NCBI GenBank assembly: GCA_902791165.1
Contig: CADAVB010000001.1
Coordinates: 26,083 to 90,082 of the forward strand
Reading direction: 5' to 3'
Source: an uncultured Bacteroidia bacterium
GTDB lineage: Bacteria > Bacteroidota > Bacteroidia > Bacteroidales > F082
DNA: 64,000 bases
Part shown: positions 54,514-62,893 of the stretch, piece by piece
Layout: each line of letters begins with the position of its first letter
How positions within the stretch are numbered: position 1 is the first letter of the stretch
The notes under the pieces: model-generated
The model's database searches: none
Seen by the model: the letters and a program-made list of their open reading frames with translations, nothing else
What the model was told of the DNA's origin: nothing
Position numbers and translations under genes: made by a program

Positions 54514-55152
54514 ATGAACAAAACAACATTATTCATTATCATTGCTATTGTTGCAGCAATCGTATCGGCTTACAATCTGTTTGGTAAGCGAATAAAGGAC
54601 ACTTGGGAAACAACTAATCGCCCTGACCATAGCCTTAAACCAACCCAACTTGTCAAAAATGAAAAGATGATTGTTGTCAGAAACATCAGTTTGGATGAAT
54701 TGAAAAAAGTACTTGCCCAGTTATGCAATATGTATAATCAAGAGGCATATATTATATTGCCCAAGCTGACGGTTTTGCAAGACGAGTTTGTAATCACTTT
54801 TCCCTATGACATCAGTTTTGAGTATTTTTGCTATGCCGTGAATTATCTGTATTTCCCGTTTGATTTCGATTTGGAAACTTATAAGCCGGAAATCAAAGCA
54901 TGGTCAACGGTAGAAAAAAATCAAGAATGGGAAACAAGTGAAATAAACGGGAAAATAGCAATGATATATATCCCAAAATGGGATGAAGAACATGACAATG
55001 TGTATCTGACAACTGAATTCAATGTCGGATACAAGCTGCCTTTTGCAATTACCGAAACGATGAAGAAGTTGGATAAACCTGCTGCTATTTTTGAAGTCAA
55101 TCCAATAAAAGAGGAAGATTTGGAAGGAAAGGAAACTGTTGATTTTGAATGA
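54514..55152 (+). CDS. Unknown membrane-anchored protein
   Basis: A 212-residue protein that I do not recognise. Residues ~5-25 form one N-terminal membrane segment (TTLFIIIAIVAAIVSAYNLF), and the rest is soluble and mixed alpha/beta with many aromatic residues (FEYFCYAVNYLYFPFDFDLE). It is AT-richer than the genes around it, which may mean recent gain. It lies 32 bp before ddh on the same strand. Confidence 0.65.
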   Translation: MNKTTLFIIIAIVAAIVSAYNLFGKRIKDTWETTNRPDHSLKPTQLVKNEKMIVVRNISLDELKKVLAQLCNMYNQEAYIILPKLTVLQDEFVITFPYDISFEYFCYAVNYLYFPFDFDLETYKPEIKAWSTVEKNQEWETSEINGKIAMIYIPKWDEEHDNVYLTTEFNVGYKLPFAITETMKKLDKPAAIFEVNPIKEEDLEGKETVDFE

Positions 55153-55184
55153 ATTATTGTTGTTTTATTTGAATCTGTCGAAAA

Positions 55185-56084
55185 ATGAACAAAATCAGAG
55201 CCGCCGTAGTGGGTTACGGCAATGTGGGCCGCTTCGCATTGGAAGCCCTTGAAGCCGCCCCCGATTTCGAAATAGCGGGCATCGTGCGCCGCAACGGAGC
55301 CGAAAACAAGCCTTTGGAACTCTCTCAATACGAGGTTGTTAAAGATATTCGCGAACTCAAAAATGTGGAGGTAGCAATCTTGGCTTGTCCTACGCGCAGT
55401 TGCCCCGAATACGCCAAACAAATCCTGCCCTTGGGCATCAATACGGTGGATTCTTTCGACATCCACACTGCGATTGTCGATTACCGCCGCGAGCTGATGG
55501 CTATTAATAAGGAAACGAACACGGTGAGCGTCATCGCTGCCGGCTGGGACCCAGGTTCGGATTCCATCGTCCGCACTTTGATGCAAAGTCTTGCACCTAA
55601 AGGTTTGTCGTACACCAACTTCGGTCCTGGTATGTCGATGGGACACAGCGTGTGTGTGCGCTGCAAAAAAGGCGTGAAAAACGCGCTTTCGGTGACCATT
55701 CCGCTTGGCGAAGGCATCCATCGCCGCATGGTGTATGTGGAGCTTGATGACAGCGCGACTTTGGAACAAGTGACCGCCGAAATCAAGGCAGACCCCTATT
55801 TTGCCAACGATGAAACCCATGTGTTTGCCGTTGAAAGCGTTGATGAATTGCGCGACATGGGCCACGGCGTGAACCTTGTGCGCAAAGGCGTTTCGGGCAA
55901 GACCGCCAACCAGCGCATGGAGTTCAACATGAGTATCAACAACCCTGCTTTGACGGGGCAGGTGCTGGTGAATGTGGCCCGCGCCACGATGCGCCTGCAA
56001 CCGGGTTGCTACACGATGGTTGAAATCCCCGTCATCGACATGCTCCCCGGCGACCGCGAAGAACTGATTAAACACTTGGTTTGA
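55185..56084 (+). CDS. ddh: meso-Diaminopimelate D-dehydrogenase
   Basis: A 299-residue enzyme with a Rossmann NADP site (AAVVGYGNVGRFALEAL) and family motifs ILACPTRSCPEYAKQ, VDSFDIHTAI, AAGWDPGSDS and GPGMSMGHSV. It reductively aminates tetrahydrodipicolinate to meso-diaminopimelate in one step, supplying lysine and peptidoglycan. Full length. A GH3 gene follows on the same strand. Confidence 0.95.
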   Translation: MNKIRAAVVGYGNVGRFALEALEAAPDFEIAGIVRRNGAENKPLELSQYEVVKDIRELKNVEVAILACPTRSCPEYAKQILPLGINTVDSFDIHTAIVDYRRELMAINKETNTVSVIAAGWDPGSDSIVRTLMQSLAPKGLSYTNFGPGMSMGHSVCVRCKKGVKNALSVTIPLGEGIHRRMVYVELDDSATLEQVTAEIKADPYFANDETHVFAVESVDELRDMGHGVNLVRKGVSGKTANQRMEFNMSINNPALTGQVLVNVARATMRLQPGCYTMVEIPVIDMLPGDREELIKHLV

Positions 56085-56125
56085 TACAGGATTCATGGCG
56101 CAAAACGACCAAAACCGAACCCCAA

Positions 56126-56215
56126 CCGTCATTGCGGGCTTGACCCGCAATCTCATACGCATTATGGTGTCGTCTTCGCGCCTGGGAGATGGCAGGTCTT
56201 CGCCCGCCATGACGG
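56126..56215. repeat. 90-bp inverted-repeat element upstream of the GH3 gene
   Basis: The ends CCGTCATTGCGGGC (56126-56139) and GCCCGCCATGACGG (56202-56215) are inverted copies with one mismatch. An inner sequence reads GGGCTTGACCCGCAATCTC, typical of dispersed bacterial intergenic repeats that translate as TVIAGLTRNL. The likely GH3 start codon (56209) lies inside the right end. Confidence 0.65.
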
Positions 56216-58497
56216 TAAAAGGCTTAAGGATTCTTTCCCTTGCAATAGTGTGCTTGTTGTTTTGCTCCTGTGCCAATAAGCAAGACCGCGTTGAAGCCCT
56301 ATTGTCGCAGATGACCATCGAGGAAAAATGCGGCCAACTGACTTGTCCCATAGGCTTCAACTTCTACGGCAAGGACGGCGATTCGCTTTGGCTTTCAGAG
56401 AATTTTCTCGGCATGATGGACACGCTTCCGATCGGTTCCTGTTGGGCGGTGCTTCGCGCCGACCCATGGTCAAGGAAGACGGTGGAAACGGGGCTGCATC
56501 CAAAAGAATCTGCTCGTTTGCTGAACATGATGCAACGCCACGCGATAGAAAACACGCGCCTCGGCATCCCGCTGTTGTTTTGCGAAGAAACGCCTCACGG
56601 GCACATGGCTGTTGGCACGACCGTTTTCCCGACAGGCATTGGACAAGCCAGCGCTTGGAATCCCGAATTGCTTGAAAAAATGGGTGAAGTGATGGGGAAG
56701 GAGGTGCGACTTCAAGGCGCACAAATCGGCTATGGTCCGGTCCTCGACATTGCCCGCGACCCGCGCTGGTCAAGAGTGGAGGAAACAATGGGCGAGGATT
56801 CTTATCTATCTGGTGTTCTGGGTTCTGCGGTGGTGAAAGGAATGCAGAAACACGTTTGCGCCACTTTGAAACATTTAGCCGCCTACGGTATTCCGCAAGG
56901 CGGTCACAATGCCGCCACCGCCGAAGTCGGACCGAACAGATTGATGACCGACTATTTGCCCTCGTTTGAAAAAGCCATTCGCGAAGGCGGCGCCAAAACC
57001 GTGATGACTTCTTACAACACCATCGACGGCGTGCCTTGCTCGGCCAACCATTGGCTCTTGCAAGAAGTGTTACGCAACTCATGGAACTTCAAAGGCGTGG
57101 TTTTCAGTGATTTGAACGCTGTTAATGCCATTTATGCCACCCAACACGTGGCCACCGACCCCGCCGAAGCCGCTGCCATGGCCTTGAAAGCGGGTGTCGA
57201 TATTGACTTGGGCGGCTATAATTATGGCGGTTTCCTGAAAGAAGCCTTGCAGCGCGGCCTCGTCACCGAAGCCGACATCGACCGCGCCGTGCGTCATGTG
57301 TTGCAACTGAAATTCGACCTTGGACTATTTGAAAATCCGTATGTTGATGAAAACTTGGCTGAAACCGAAGTAGGGACGAAAGAAAACGCTCAGTTGGCCA
57401 AGCAAGTGGCTTTGGAATCAGCCGTTTTGCTGAAAAACGACGGCATTTTGCCCTTTGGCGAACATATTAATAAGGTGGCGGTCGTCGGGCCGAATGCGGA
57501 CAACATGTACAACCAACTCGGCGACTACACCGCGCCGCAAGACCCCAACCGTATCGTGACCATACTTGAAGGCATACGCGAAAAGGGCAGGGCAGAGGTA
57601 CTGTACGCCAAAGGTTGCGCCATTCGCGACGAAGCCGATGCCGACATTGACGAAGCCGTCAAAACCGCGCAAAAGGCAGATGTTGTGGTACTTGTGGTGG
57701 GTGGTTCCTCTGCCCGCGACTTCAAGACAAGCTATGAGGAAACAGGTGCCGCCATTGTCAATGAATCCATTTCCGACATGGACTGCGGCGAAGGTTACGA
57801 CCGCTCCACATTAAAACTTTTGGGCAAGCAAGAAGAACTGATGCAGCGCATCTACGCCACGGGCAAGCCCGTTGTCACTGTTTACATACAAGGCCGTCCC
57901 TTGGACATGAACCTCGCTAACGAAAAATCCAACGCAATGCTAACCCTTTGGTATCCTGGCATGGAAGGCGGTTCCGCCTTGGCCGACATCCTTTGGGGCG
58001 ACTATAACCCTTCTGGCCGCTTGCCGATTTCCATCCCGCGTTCGGTGGGACAGATCCCCGTTTATTATTCCCAACCCGCCACGGGCGATTATGTAGAAGA
58101 ATCCGCCAAACCGTTGTTCCCCTTCGGCTATGGCCTGAGTTATACCCAATTTGAATACAGCGATTTGCAAGTTGAAACTGTATCTAAAATGGATACAGTT
58201 TGCAAAGTCACCTGCCAAGTGAAAAACATTGGCACTCGTGATGGTGACGAAGTTGTTCAGCTTTATGTGCGAGACGAAGTGGCCAGCATCGCGCCTGCTT
58301 CCAAGCTGCTGAAAGGCTTCAAAAAAGTACATATTAATAAAGGTGAAACCAAACAAGTGGTTTTCTACCTCACGGAGCGCGATTTGTCGGTGTATTCATC
58401 GGAAAAAGGCTGGAATTTCGAGGCTGGGGAGTTTACGGTTGTGGTGGGGAACAGCTCGGAAAGTGCCCTACTTTGCAAAGTTTTGGGAATGAGATAA
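56209..58497 (+). CDS. Glycoside hydrolase family 3 lipoprotein (beta-glucosidase type)
   Basis: A 762-residue GH3 enzyme. The signal peptide ends in lipobox LLFCSC. The N-terminal barrel contains TIEEKCGQLTCP, GYGPVLDIARDPRWSRVEE and the nucleophile Asp in GVVFSDLNAVNA (~300). The (alpha/beta)6 domain has VVVLVVGGSSARD and the C-terminal fibronectin-like domain starts near FGYGLSYTQFEY. An ATG at 56095 would give 800 residues but would put a dispersed repeat before the signal peptide, so 56209 is preferred. It cleaves terminal beta-linked sugars outside the cytoplasm; the exact sugar is unknown. Confidence 0.9.
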   Translation: MTVKGLRILSLAIVCLLFCSCANKQDRVEALLSQMTIEEKCGQLTCPIGFNFYGKDGDSLWLSENFLGMMDTLPIGSCWAVLRADPWSRKTVETGLHPKESARLLNMMQRHAIENTRLGIPLLFCEETPHGHMAVGTTVFPTGIGQASAWNPELLEKMGEVMGKEVRLQGAQIGYGPVLDIARDPRWSRVEETMGEDSYLSGVLGSAVVKGMQKHVCATLKHLAAYGIPQGGHNAATAEVGPNRLMTDYLPSFEKAIREGGAKTVMTSYNTIDGVPCSANHWLLQEVLRNSWNFKGVVFSDLNAVNAIYATQHVATDPAEAAAMALKAGVDIDLGGYNYGGFLKEALQRGLVTEADIDRAVRHVLQLKFDLGLFENPYVDENLAETEVGTKENAQLAKQVALESAVLLKNDGILPFGEHINKVAVVGPNADNMYNQLGDYTAPQDPNRIVTILEGIREKGRAEVLYAKGCAIRDEADADIDEAVKTAQKADVVVLVVGGSSARDFKTSYEETGAAIVNESISDMDCGEGYDRSTLKLLGKQEELMQRIYATGKPVVTVYIQGRPLDMNLANEKSNAMLTLWYPGMEGGSALADILWGDYNPSGRLPISIPRSVGQIPVYYSQPATGDYVEESAKPLFPFGYGLSYTQFEYSDLQVETVSKMDTVCKVTCQVKNIGTRDGDEVVQLYVRDEVASIAPASKLLKGFKKVHINKGETKQVVFYLTERDLSVYSSEKGWNFEAGEFTVVVGNSSESALLCKVLGMR

Positions 58498-59148
58498 TTA
58501 GAGAATTTTAACAATCCCGTTCCTGTCGCATTTCACCACCACGCGCTTGTATTCCGTCTTGCCTTCGTAGGTGCATTGGATGACAAAGGTGAGTCGATAC
58601 ACCTTTCTGCCCTCAATGGTCTGATAGTCATTGTTTTCCCATGTGCCCGAAAGTGGGAAACTTGGGTTGTCCATCTTGCGGGTGAACTCGGTGATGTTGT
58701 AGCGCAGGATGTCGTTGATGCCCTTCAGTGGGAAGGGGCTGGCCTTGGCCAATTCGTCAGGCCAAATCTGCACTTTCTTGCGGAACAGGATGATTTTTTC
58801 GTCGTTGCCGCTCACTTCGTCGAAGAGGGGCAGGCGGTCGCGCAACCGAATGACTTCGGGCAGCACTTTGTCGCCGTCGATGAAGTCCATGCTGTCTTTG
58901 CTCCAGCCGATGTGCCGTCCCTTGATGTGGAAGTCGGTGCGCGTGTCGAACACCTTGTTGCTCACGCGCTTGGCGAAAAAGAGACGCAGCAGGTCTTTCA
59001 GCCGGTCCTTGAACATGTAGCTGACAACCAGCGCGATAAGGAACGGCAGCGTGAAGTTGCCGTAGCGTTGCTGGAAGAAGAACGACGACAGCGTGGCCAC
59101 CACCATGGCGGCACCGGCGGCAAGGCTGTAGAGGATTTGCTCAACCAA
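58498..59148 (-). pseudogene. C-terminal part of a frameshifted membrane protein
   Basis: A 216-residue reading that starts at a TTG. In the same frame, coding-like sequence continues upstream to about 59228 (FRASLLKKFAESDLYLSSNK), so it is the second half of the gene at 59141-59935. It has two membrane segments (LAAGAAMVVATLSSFFF and NFTLPFLIALVVSYMF) and a soluble C-terminus. Family unknown. A one-base change near 59225-59228 would restore a protein of about 479 residues. Confidence 0.75.
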
Positions 59149-59935
59149 AAAGGTGTTTTTGCGCTTGTTGGAGCTGAGGTAGAGGTCGCTCTCGGCGAAC
59201 TTCTTGAGCAGACTGGCGCGAAATGGGGTCGTCGGGGCGCACGTTGAGGTAGCCTTGCCGCGACTTGTACTCCCTCTCGCCCAAAAGCAAGGCTTTGAAT
59301 TGCTCTTCCAATTGGGCGTAATCGTTTGGAAACGTGGAGTGTAGTTCGTCGCGAAGACGATAGGTGTAGGAGGCCATCACATTGCCCAAAAACTCGTCGG
59401 CGTAGGCGAAATCTTGTACGATTCTGTCTTTTATGTCGCTGTTTTTCAGTTTGTTGTAGAGCAATCTGAAGCGATTGAGCACTTTTTTCACGTCGTCGAT
59501 GTAGGTTTGGCAGGCTTCGACGCGTTGTTGGCTGTTTTCGGCGGTCATCACCTGTTGCGCGGCGTCGCGGAGGCTGCTTTTGGCGATGGCGCAGTACATC
59601 TTGATGGCATGAACGAGGTCGGCGGTGTCGTCAGGGGCAATGAAAAGGTTTTCAAACTCCTCGTTAAGTGTTTGGTTGGGAAGCAGTTGCTCATCGTTGG
59701 CGAGGTCGTGAAGGTCGTATTCCGGTGTGATGAGGCGCACGTCCGACTTGAGGTCGCGGTAGAAGTTCTCTTTGCTGTATTTGGTCGCGTTGATGTCGAG
59801 GCTGTTGGGCACAAAAATCCATGCGTTCATCACGAAGTCGCTGAATTTCATTTGTTTGTCGGCTTTCTCCGTGTTGAACCCCACCTTGAATTCCAAGGTG
59901 AACTTGTCGTGGATTTTGGTGCTTAGGTCAATCAT
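59141..59935 (-). pseudogene. N-terminal part of a frameshifted membrane protein
   Basis: A 264-residue reading of a gene I do not recognise. It is helical and soluble (QRVEACQTYIDDVKKVLNRF, LRDELHSTFPNDYAQLEEQF) up to GYLNVRPDDP near residue 235. After that the frame appears wrong: the last ~30 residues are Gln/Arg-rich and unlike the rest, and the natural continuation is found one frame over. The shift is at a run of four C on the minus strand. It starts 4 bp inside the acyltransferase stop. Confidence 0.75.
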
Positions 59936-60510
59936 GCCAACTCGTTTCGGTATTGTTCGTCGAGGTTGAAGTCTTCGGGAAACTTGGCTTTAATGTTCTT
60001 GTAATAGTCCCAAATCTCGGCCAAGTCTTTCTCGTAATCGCCTGTGGGATAGAAGACTCGCTCGATTCCGCAATAGCGTTTCTGGTAGTCGATGAAGCCG
60101 AGGATGACGGGCACCTTGGCACCTTCGGCGATGACGTAGAAGCCTCTCTTCCATTGGTTTACCTTTTTGCGCGTGCCTTCGGGGCAAATGACGAGGTGCG
60201 TGTCCTTGTTTTGTCCGAACATCTCCACCATCTGCTCGACGAGGTTGTTGCGGTGGCCGCGATTGACTGGGATACCGCCCACTTTTTTCAGGAGCCAGCC
60301 GAGCACGGGGACGAAGAATTCCTTTTTGATCATCACCTTGAACTTGATGTCGTTGGCCCAATAGTAGGCCAAACCGACGAAGAAATCCTCGATGGAGGTG
60401 TGCGGCGCGACGATGCAGACCGCGTTGCCCAAGTCGGCCGGGGCTTCGTTGACGGTTTTCCAGCCGCCCAAACGAAGCCCCAGTTTCGCTATTTGTTTCT
60501 TTAATCCCAT
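59932..60510 (-). CDS. PlsC-type acyltransferase
   Basis: A 192-residue lysophospholipid-acyltransferase-like protein. Acyltransferase motifs are visible: PHTSIEDFF (HX4D, ~40), VGGIPVNRG, and CPEGTRKKVNQWKRGFY (~112). It probably transfers an acyl chain to a glycerophosphate or similar acceptor at the inner membrane. The ATG at 60510 was used because the longer reading starts at TTG and overlaps the M13 gene. It begins 2 bp after the M13 peptidase stop. Confidence 0.85.
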   Translation of the reverse strand: MGLKKQIAKLGLRLGGWKTVNEAPADLGNAVCIVAPHTSIEDFFVGLAYYWANDIKFKVMIKKEFFVPVLGWLLKKVGGIPVNRGHRNNLVEQMVEMFGQNKDTHLVICPEGTRKKVNQWKRGFYVIAEGAKVPVILGFIDYQKRYCGIERVFYPTGDYEKDLAEIWDYYKNIKAKFPEDFNLDEQYRNELA

Positions 60511-60512
60511 GA

Positions 60513-62558
60513 TTACCAAATCACAGCACGCTCTTCAGGAGCGATATACATCTTGTTTTCGGGCAGAATTTCAAAGGCCTCGTAGAAGTGCGGCATCGAG
60601 CCGAGGGTGCGGTTCACGCGGGCTTCGGCGGGCGAGTGTACGTCGGTGACGACTTGGCGTTCAAGGTATTGGTCGCGCGAGTTGTTGCGCCAGATGGTGC
60701 CGTAGCTGATGAAGAAGCGTTGGGCGGGCGTGAAGCCGTCGATGCTCTTGTTGGCCTTGGCCTCGTCGGTCATCTGGTAAGCGTCCCAAGCGATGTTGAG
60801 GCCACCGAGGTCGGCGATGTTCTCGCCAAGGGTCAGCTCGCCGTTGATTTGGTTGCCACGCACTTCAAACTCGTTGAAAAGCTTCACGAGTTGCTGGGTG
60901 CGCTCGGCAAACTTGGTGGCGTCTTCCTCGGTCCACCAGTTGTTGAGGTTGCCTTTCTCGTCGTACTTGCAGCCTTGGTCGTCGAAGCCGTGGGTCATCT
61001 CGTGGCCAATCACCACGCCGATGCCGCCGTAGTTCACTGCGTCGTCAGCGTCCATGTTGAAGAAGGGAGGCATGAGGATGGCGGCGGGGAAAACGATTTC
61101 GTTCATGTCGGGACTGTAGTAGGCGTTCACGGTCTGCGGGGTCATGAACCATTCGTCCTTATCGACGGGCTTGCCGATTTTGGCGATGTCTTTCTTGCTC
61201 TCGAAGCGGATGGCGCGGTGTACGTTCTCGAAATACGAATCGGGCGTAACCTCATATTCAGTGTAGTCTTTCCACTTGTCGGGATAGCCGATTTTCACGT
61301 TGAAGCAGTCGAGTTTGTGCAGGGCTTTGGCTTTGGTTTCGTCGCTCATCCAGTCGAGTTGCTTGATGCGCTCGCCCAAGGCCACGCGCAGGTTGCCAAC
61401 GAGGTTGAGCATACGCTCCTTGGCTTCGGCGGGGAAGTGCTTCTCCACATAAAGTTGGCCGATGGCTTCACCGAGGCAGTCGGAGGTGTTGCTGAGCACA
61501 CGACGCCAGCGGGGTTGTTGTGCCTCTTGGCCGTAAAGGTACTTGCCGTAGAAGTTGAAACTCTCGGTGGAGAGTTCGTCGCTCAGCATGGAGGCGCTGC
61601 CACGGATGATTTTCCACTTCAAATAGTCCTTGATGGTTTCCAAATCCGTATTGAGGATGACTTTGTTGAGGCTGGCGATGAAGTCGGGCATACCCACGTT
61701 GAGGTCGTCGAAAGCGGGCGCACCGATGGCATTGAAGTAGTTGTCCCAGTTGAAGTTGGGTGTCGAGGCCTGCAACTCCTTGCGGGTTCTCTTGTTGTAG
61801 GTCTTGTCGGGGTCGCGGCGTTCCACGCGGCTCAACGAGTTTTTGGCCAACTGGATTTCCAGAGCGAGAATACCTTGGGCCTTCTGGGCGGCGGCATCGG
61901 CTTCGGTGCCAGTGAGTTCAAACATCTTGGCGACATGTCCGACGTACTTGTCGCGCATTTCTTGCGTCTCTTCCTTGAGGTAGTCGTCGCGGTCGGTGAG
62001 GCTCAGGCCGCCTTGGTAGAGGTGCATGATGACCATGTCGGCGTTCTTCGGGTCGGAGCTGGGGAAGGCACCGAAGAAACCGCTCATGCCATCGGCGTGG
62101 AGCTTGCCCATGAGTTCGGCCAACTGCGCCTTGTCGGTCATGTTATCGACCATCTCGAAGTAGGGCAGGAGTTCGGTGTAGCCGCGCTCGTTGATGGCGA
62201 TGGAGTCCATGCCTGCGTTGTAGAAGTCGCGGATTTTCTGGGCCACGCTGCCTTGGGCGGCGTTTTCGTCTTTCGATACCTCATCAATAATCTCTTGGAT
62301 GAGGATTTCGTTGTGCTGGTCGATTTCGGTGAACGCGCCGAAGGTGGAGTATTCCTCCGGAATCGGGTTGTTCTTCATCCAATTGTTGTTGCAATAGCGG
62401 AAAAAGTCCTCCGCCGGATTGATGTTGGTGTCCATGTTGCTCAGCTCGATGGCTGGAACAACTTCCTTTTCGGTTTCTTTCGTTTCGACTGCCTTTTCTC
62501 CGCAGCCGGTTGCCACTGTGGTAAGAATCATCATGGCTGCAATGTGTTGTTTTTTCAT
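60513..62558 (-). CDS. M13-family metallopeptidase lipoprotein (PepO/neprilysin-like)
   Basis: A 681-residue lipoprotein (lipobox TVATGC, Cys19). The zinc motif HEMTH is in IGVVIGHEMTHGFDDQG (~518), with the third ligand in GENIADLGGLNIAWDAY. The family C-terminus VNRTLGSMPHFYEAFEI is present, as are the N-terminal PAEDFFRYCNNNWMKN and NAYYSPDMNEIVFPAAIL. It cleaves oligopeptides in the periplasm or on the surface. It is full length. Confidence 0.95.
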   Translation of the reverse strand: MKKQHIAAMMILTTVATGCGEKAVETKETEKEVVPAIELSNMDTNINPAEDFFRYCNNNWMKNNPIPEEYSTFGAFTEIDQHNEILIQEIIDEVSKDENAAQGSVAQKIRDFYNAGMDSIAINERGYTELLPYFEMVDNMTDKAQLAELMGKLHADGMSGFFGAFPSSDPKNADMVIMHLYQGGLSLTDRDDYLKEETQEMRDKYVGHVAKMFELTGTEADAAAQKAQGILALEIQLAKNSLSRVERRDPDKTYNKRTRKELQASTPNFNWDNYFNAIGAPAFDDLNVGMPDFIASLNKVILNTDLETIKDYLKWKIIRGSASMLSDELSTESFNFYGKYLYGQEAQQPRWRRVLSNTSDCLGEAIGQLYVEKHFPAEAKERMLNLVGNLRVALGERIKQLDWMSDETKAKALHKLDCFNVKIGYPDKWKDYTEYEVTPDSYFENVHRAIRFESKKDIAKIGKPVDKDEWFMTPQTVNAYYSPDMNEIVFPAAILMPPFFNMDADDAVNYGGIGVVIGHEMTHGFDDQGCKYDEKGNLNNWWTEEDATKFAERTQQLVKLFNEFEVRGNQINGELTLGENIADLGGLNIAWDAYQMTDEAKANKSIDGFTPAQRFFISYGTIWRNNSRDQYLERQVVTDVHSPAEARVNRTLGSMPHFYEAFEILPENKMYIAPEERAVIW

Positions 62559-62652
62559 TGTTTATGGTTTAATTAAATTCGTTTCTTCTGTTTTTGGGGC
62601 AGGGGTTTCGCTGTGCTTCACCGCCAGCCTATCATCCTTCGTCCCTACGGAC

Positions 62653-62766
62653 TGGCATCCGCCATTTTCCCCCGACGTTTCGCGTCGTTTTGGCATCCGC
62701 CATTTTCCCCCGACGTTTCGCATCGTTTTGGCATCCGCCATTTTCCCCCGACGTTTCGCGTCGGGC
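62653..62766. repeat. Three tandem copies of a 38-bp repeat
   Basis: Units begin TGGCATCCGCCATTTTCCCC at 62653, 62691 and 62729 and are nearly identical. They lie between the M13 gene and dnaX. A small hairpin (GCCCTTTCAGGGC, near 62778-62790) follows. The rest of the 62559-62893 gap shows no gene. Confidence 0.9.
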
Positions 62767-62825
62767 TGAATTAAATCGCCCTTTCAGGGCTATCTCACCT
62801 CATACATCCTAACTCCTAACTCCCA

Positions 62826-62874
62826 ACTCATAACTCATAACTCATAACTCATAACTCATAACTCATAACTCATA
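62826..62874. repeat. Seven tandem copies of the heptamer ACTCATA
   Basis: Seven perfect 7-bp units, flanked by degenerate ones (TAACTCC, CAACTCC), lie just downstream of dnaX. Being a short perfect repeat, its copy number probably varies between strains. Confidence 0.92.
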
Positions 62875-62893
62875 ACTCCCAACTCCAAATTAA

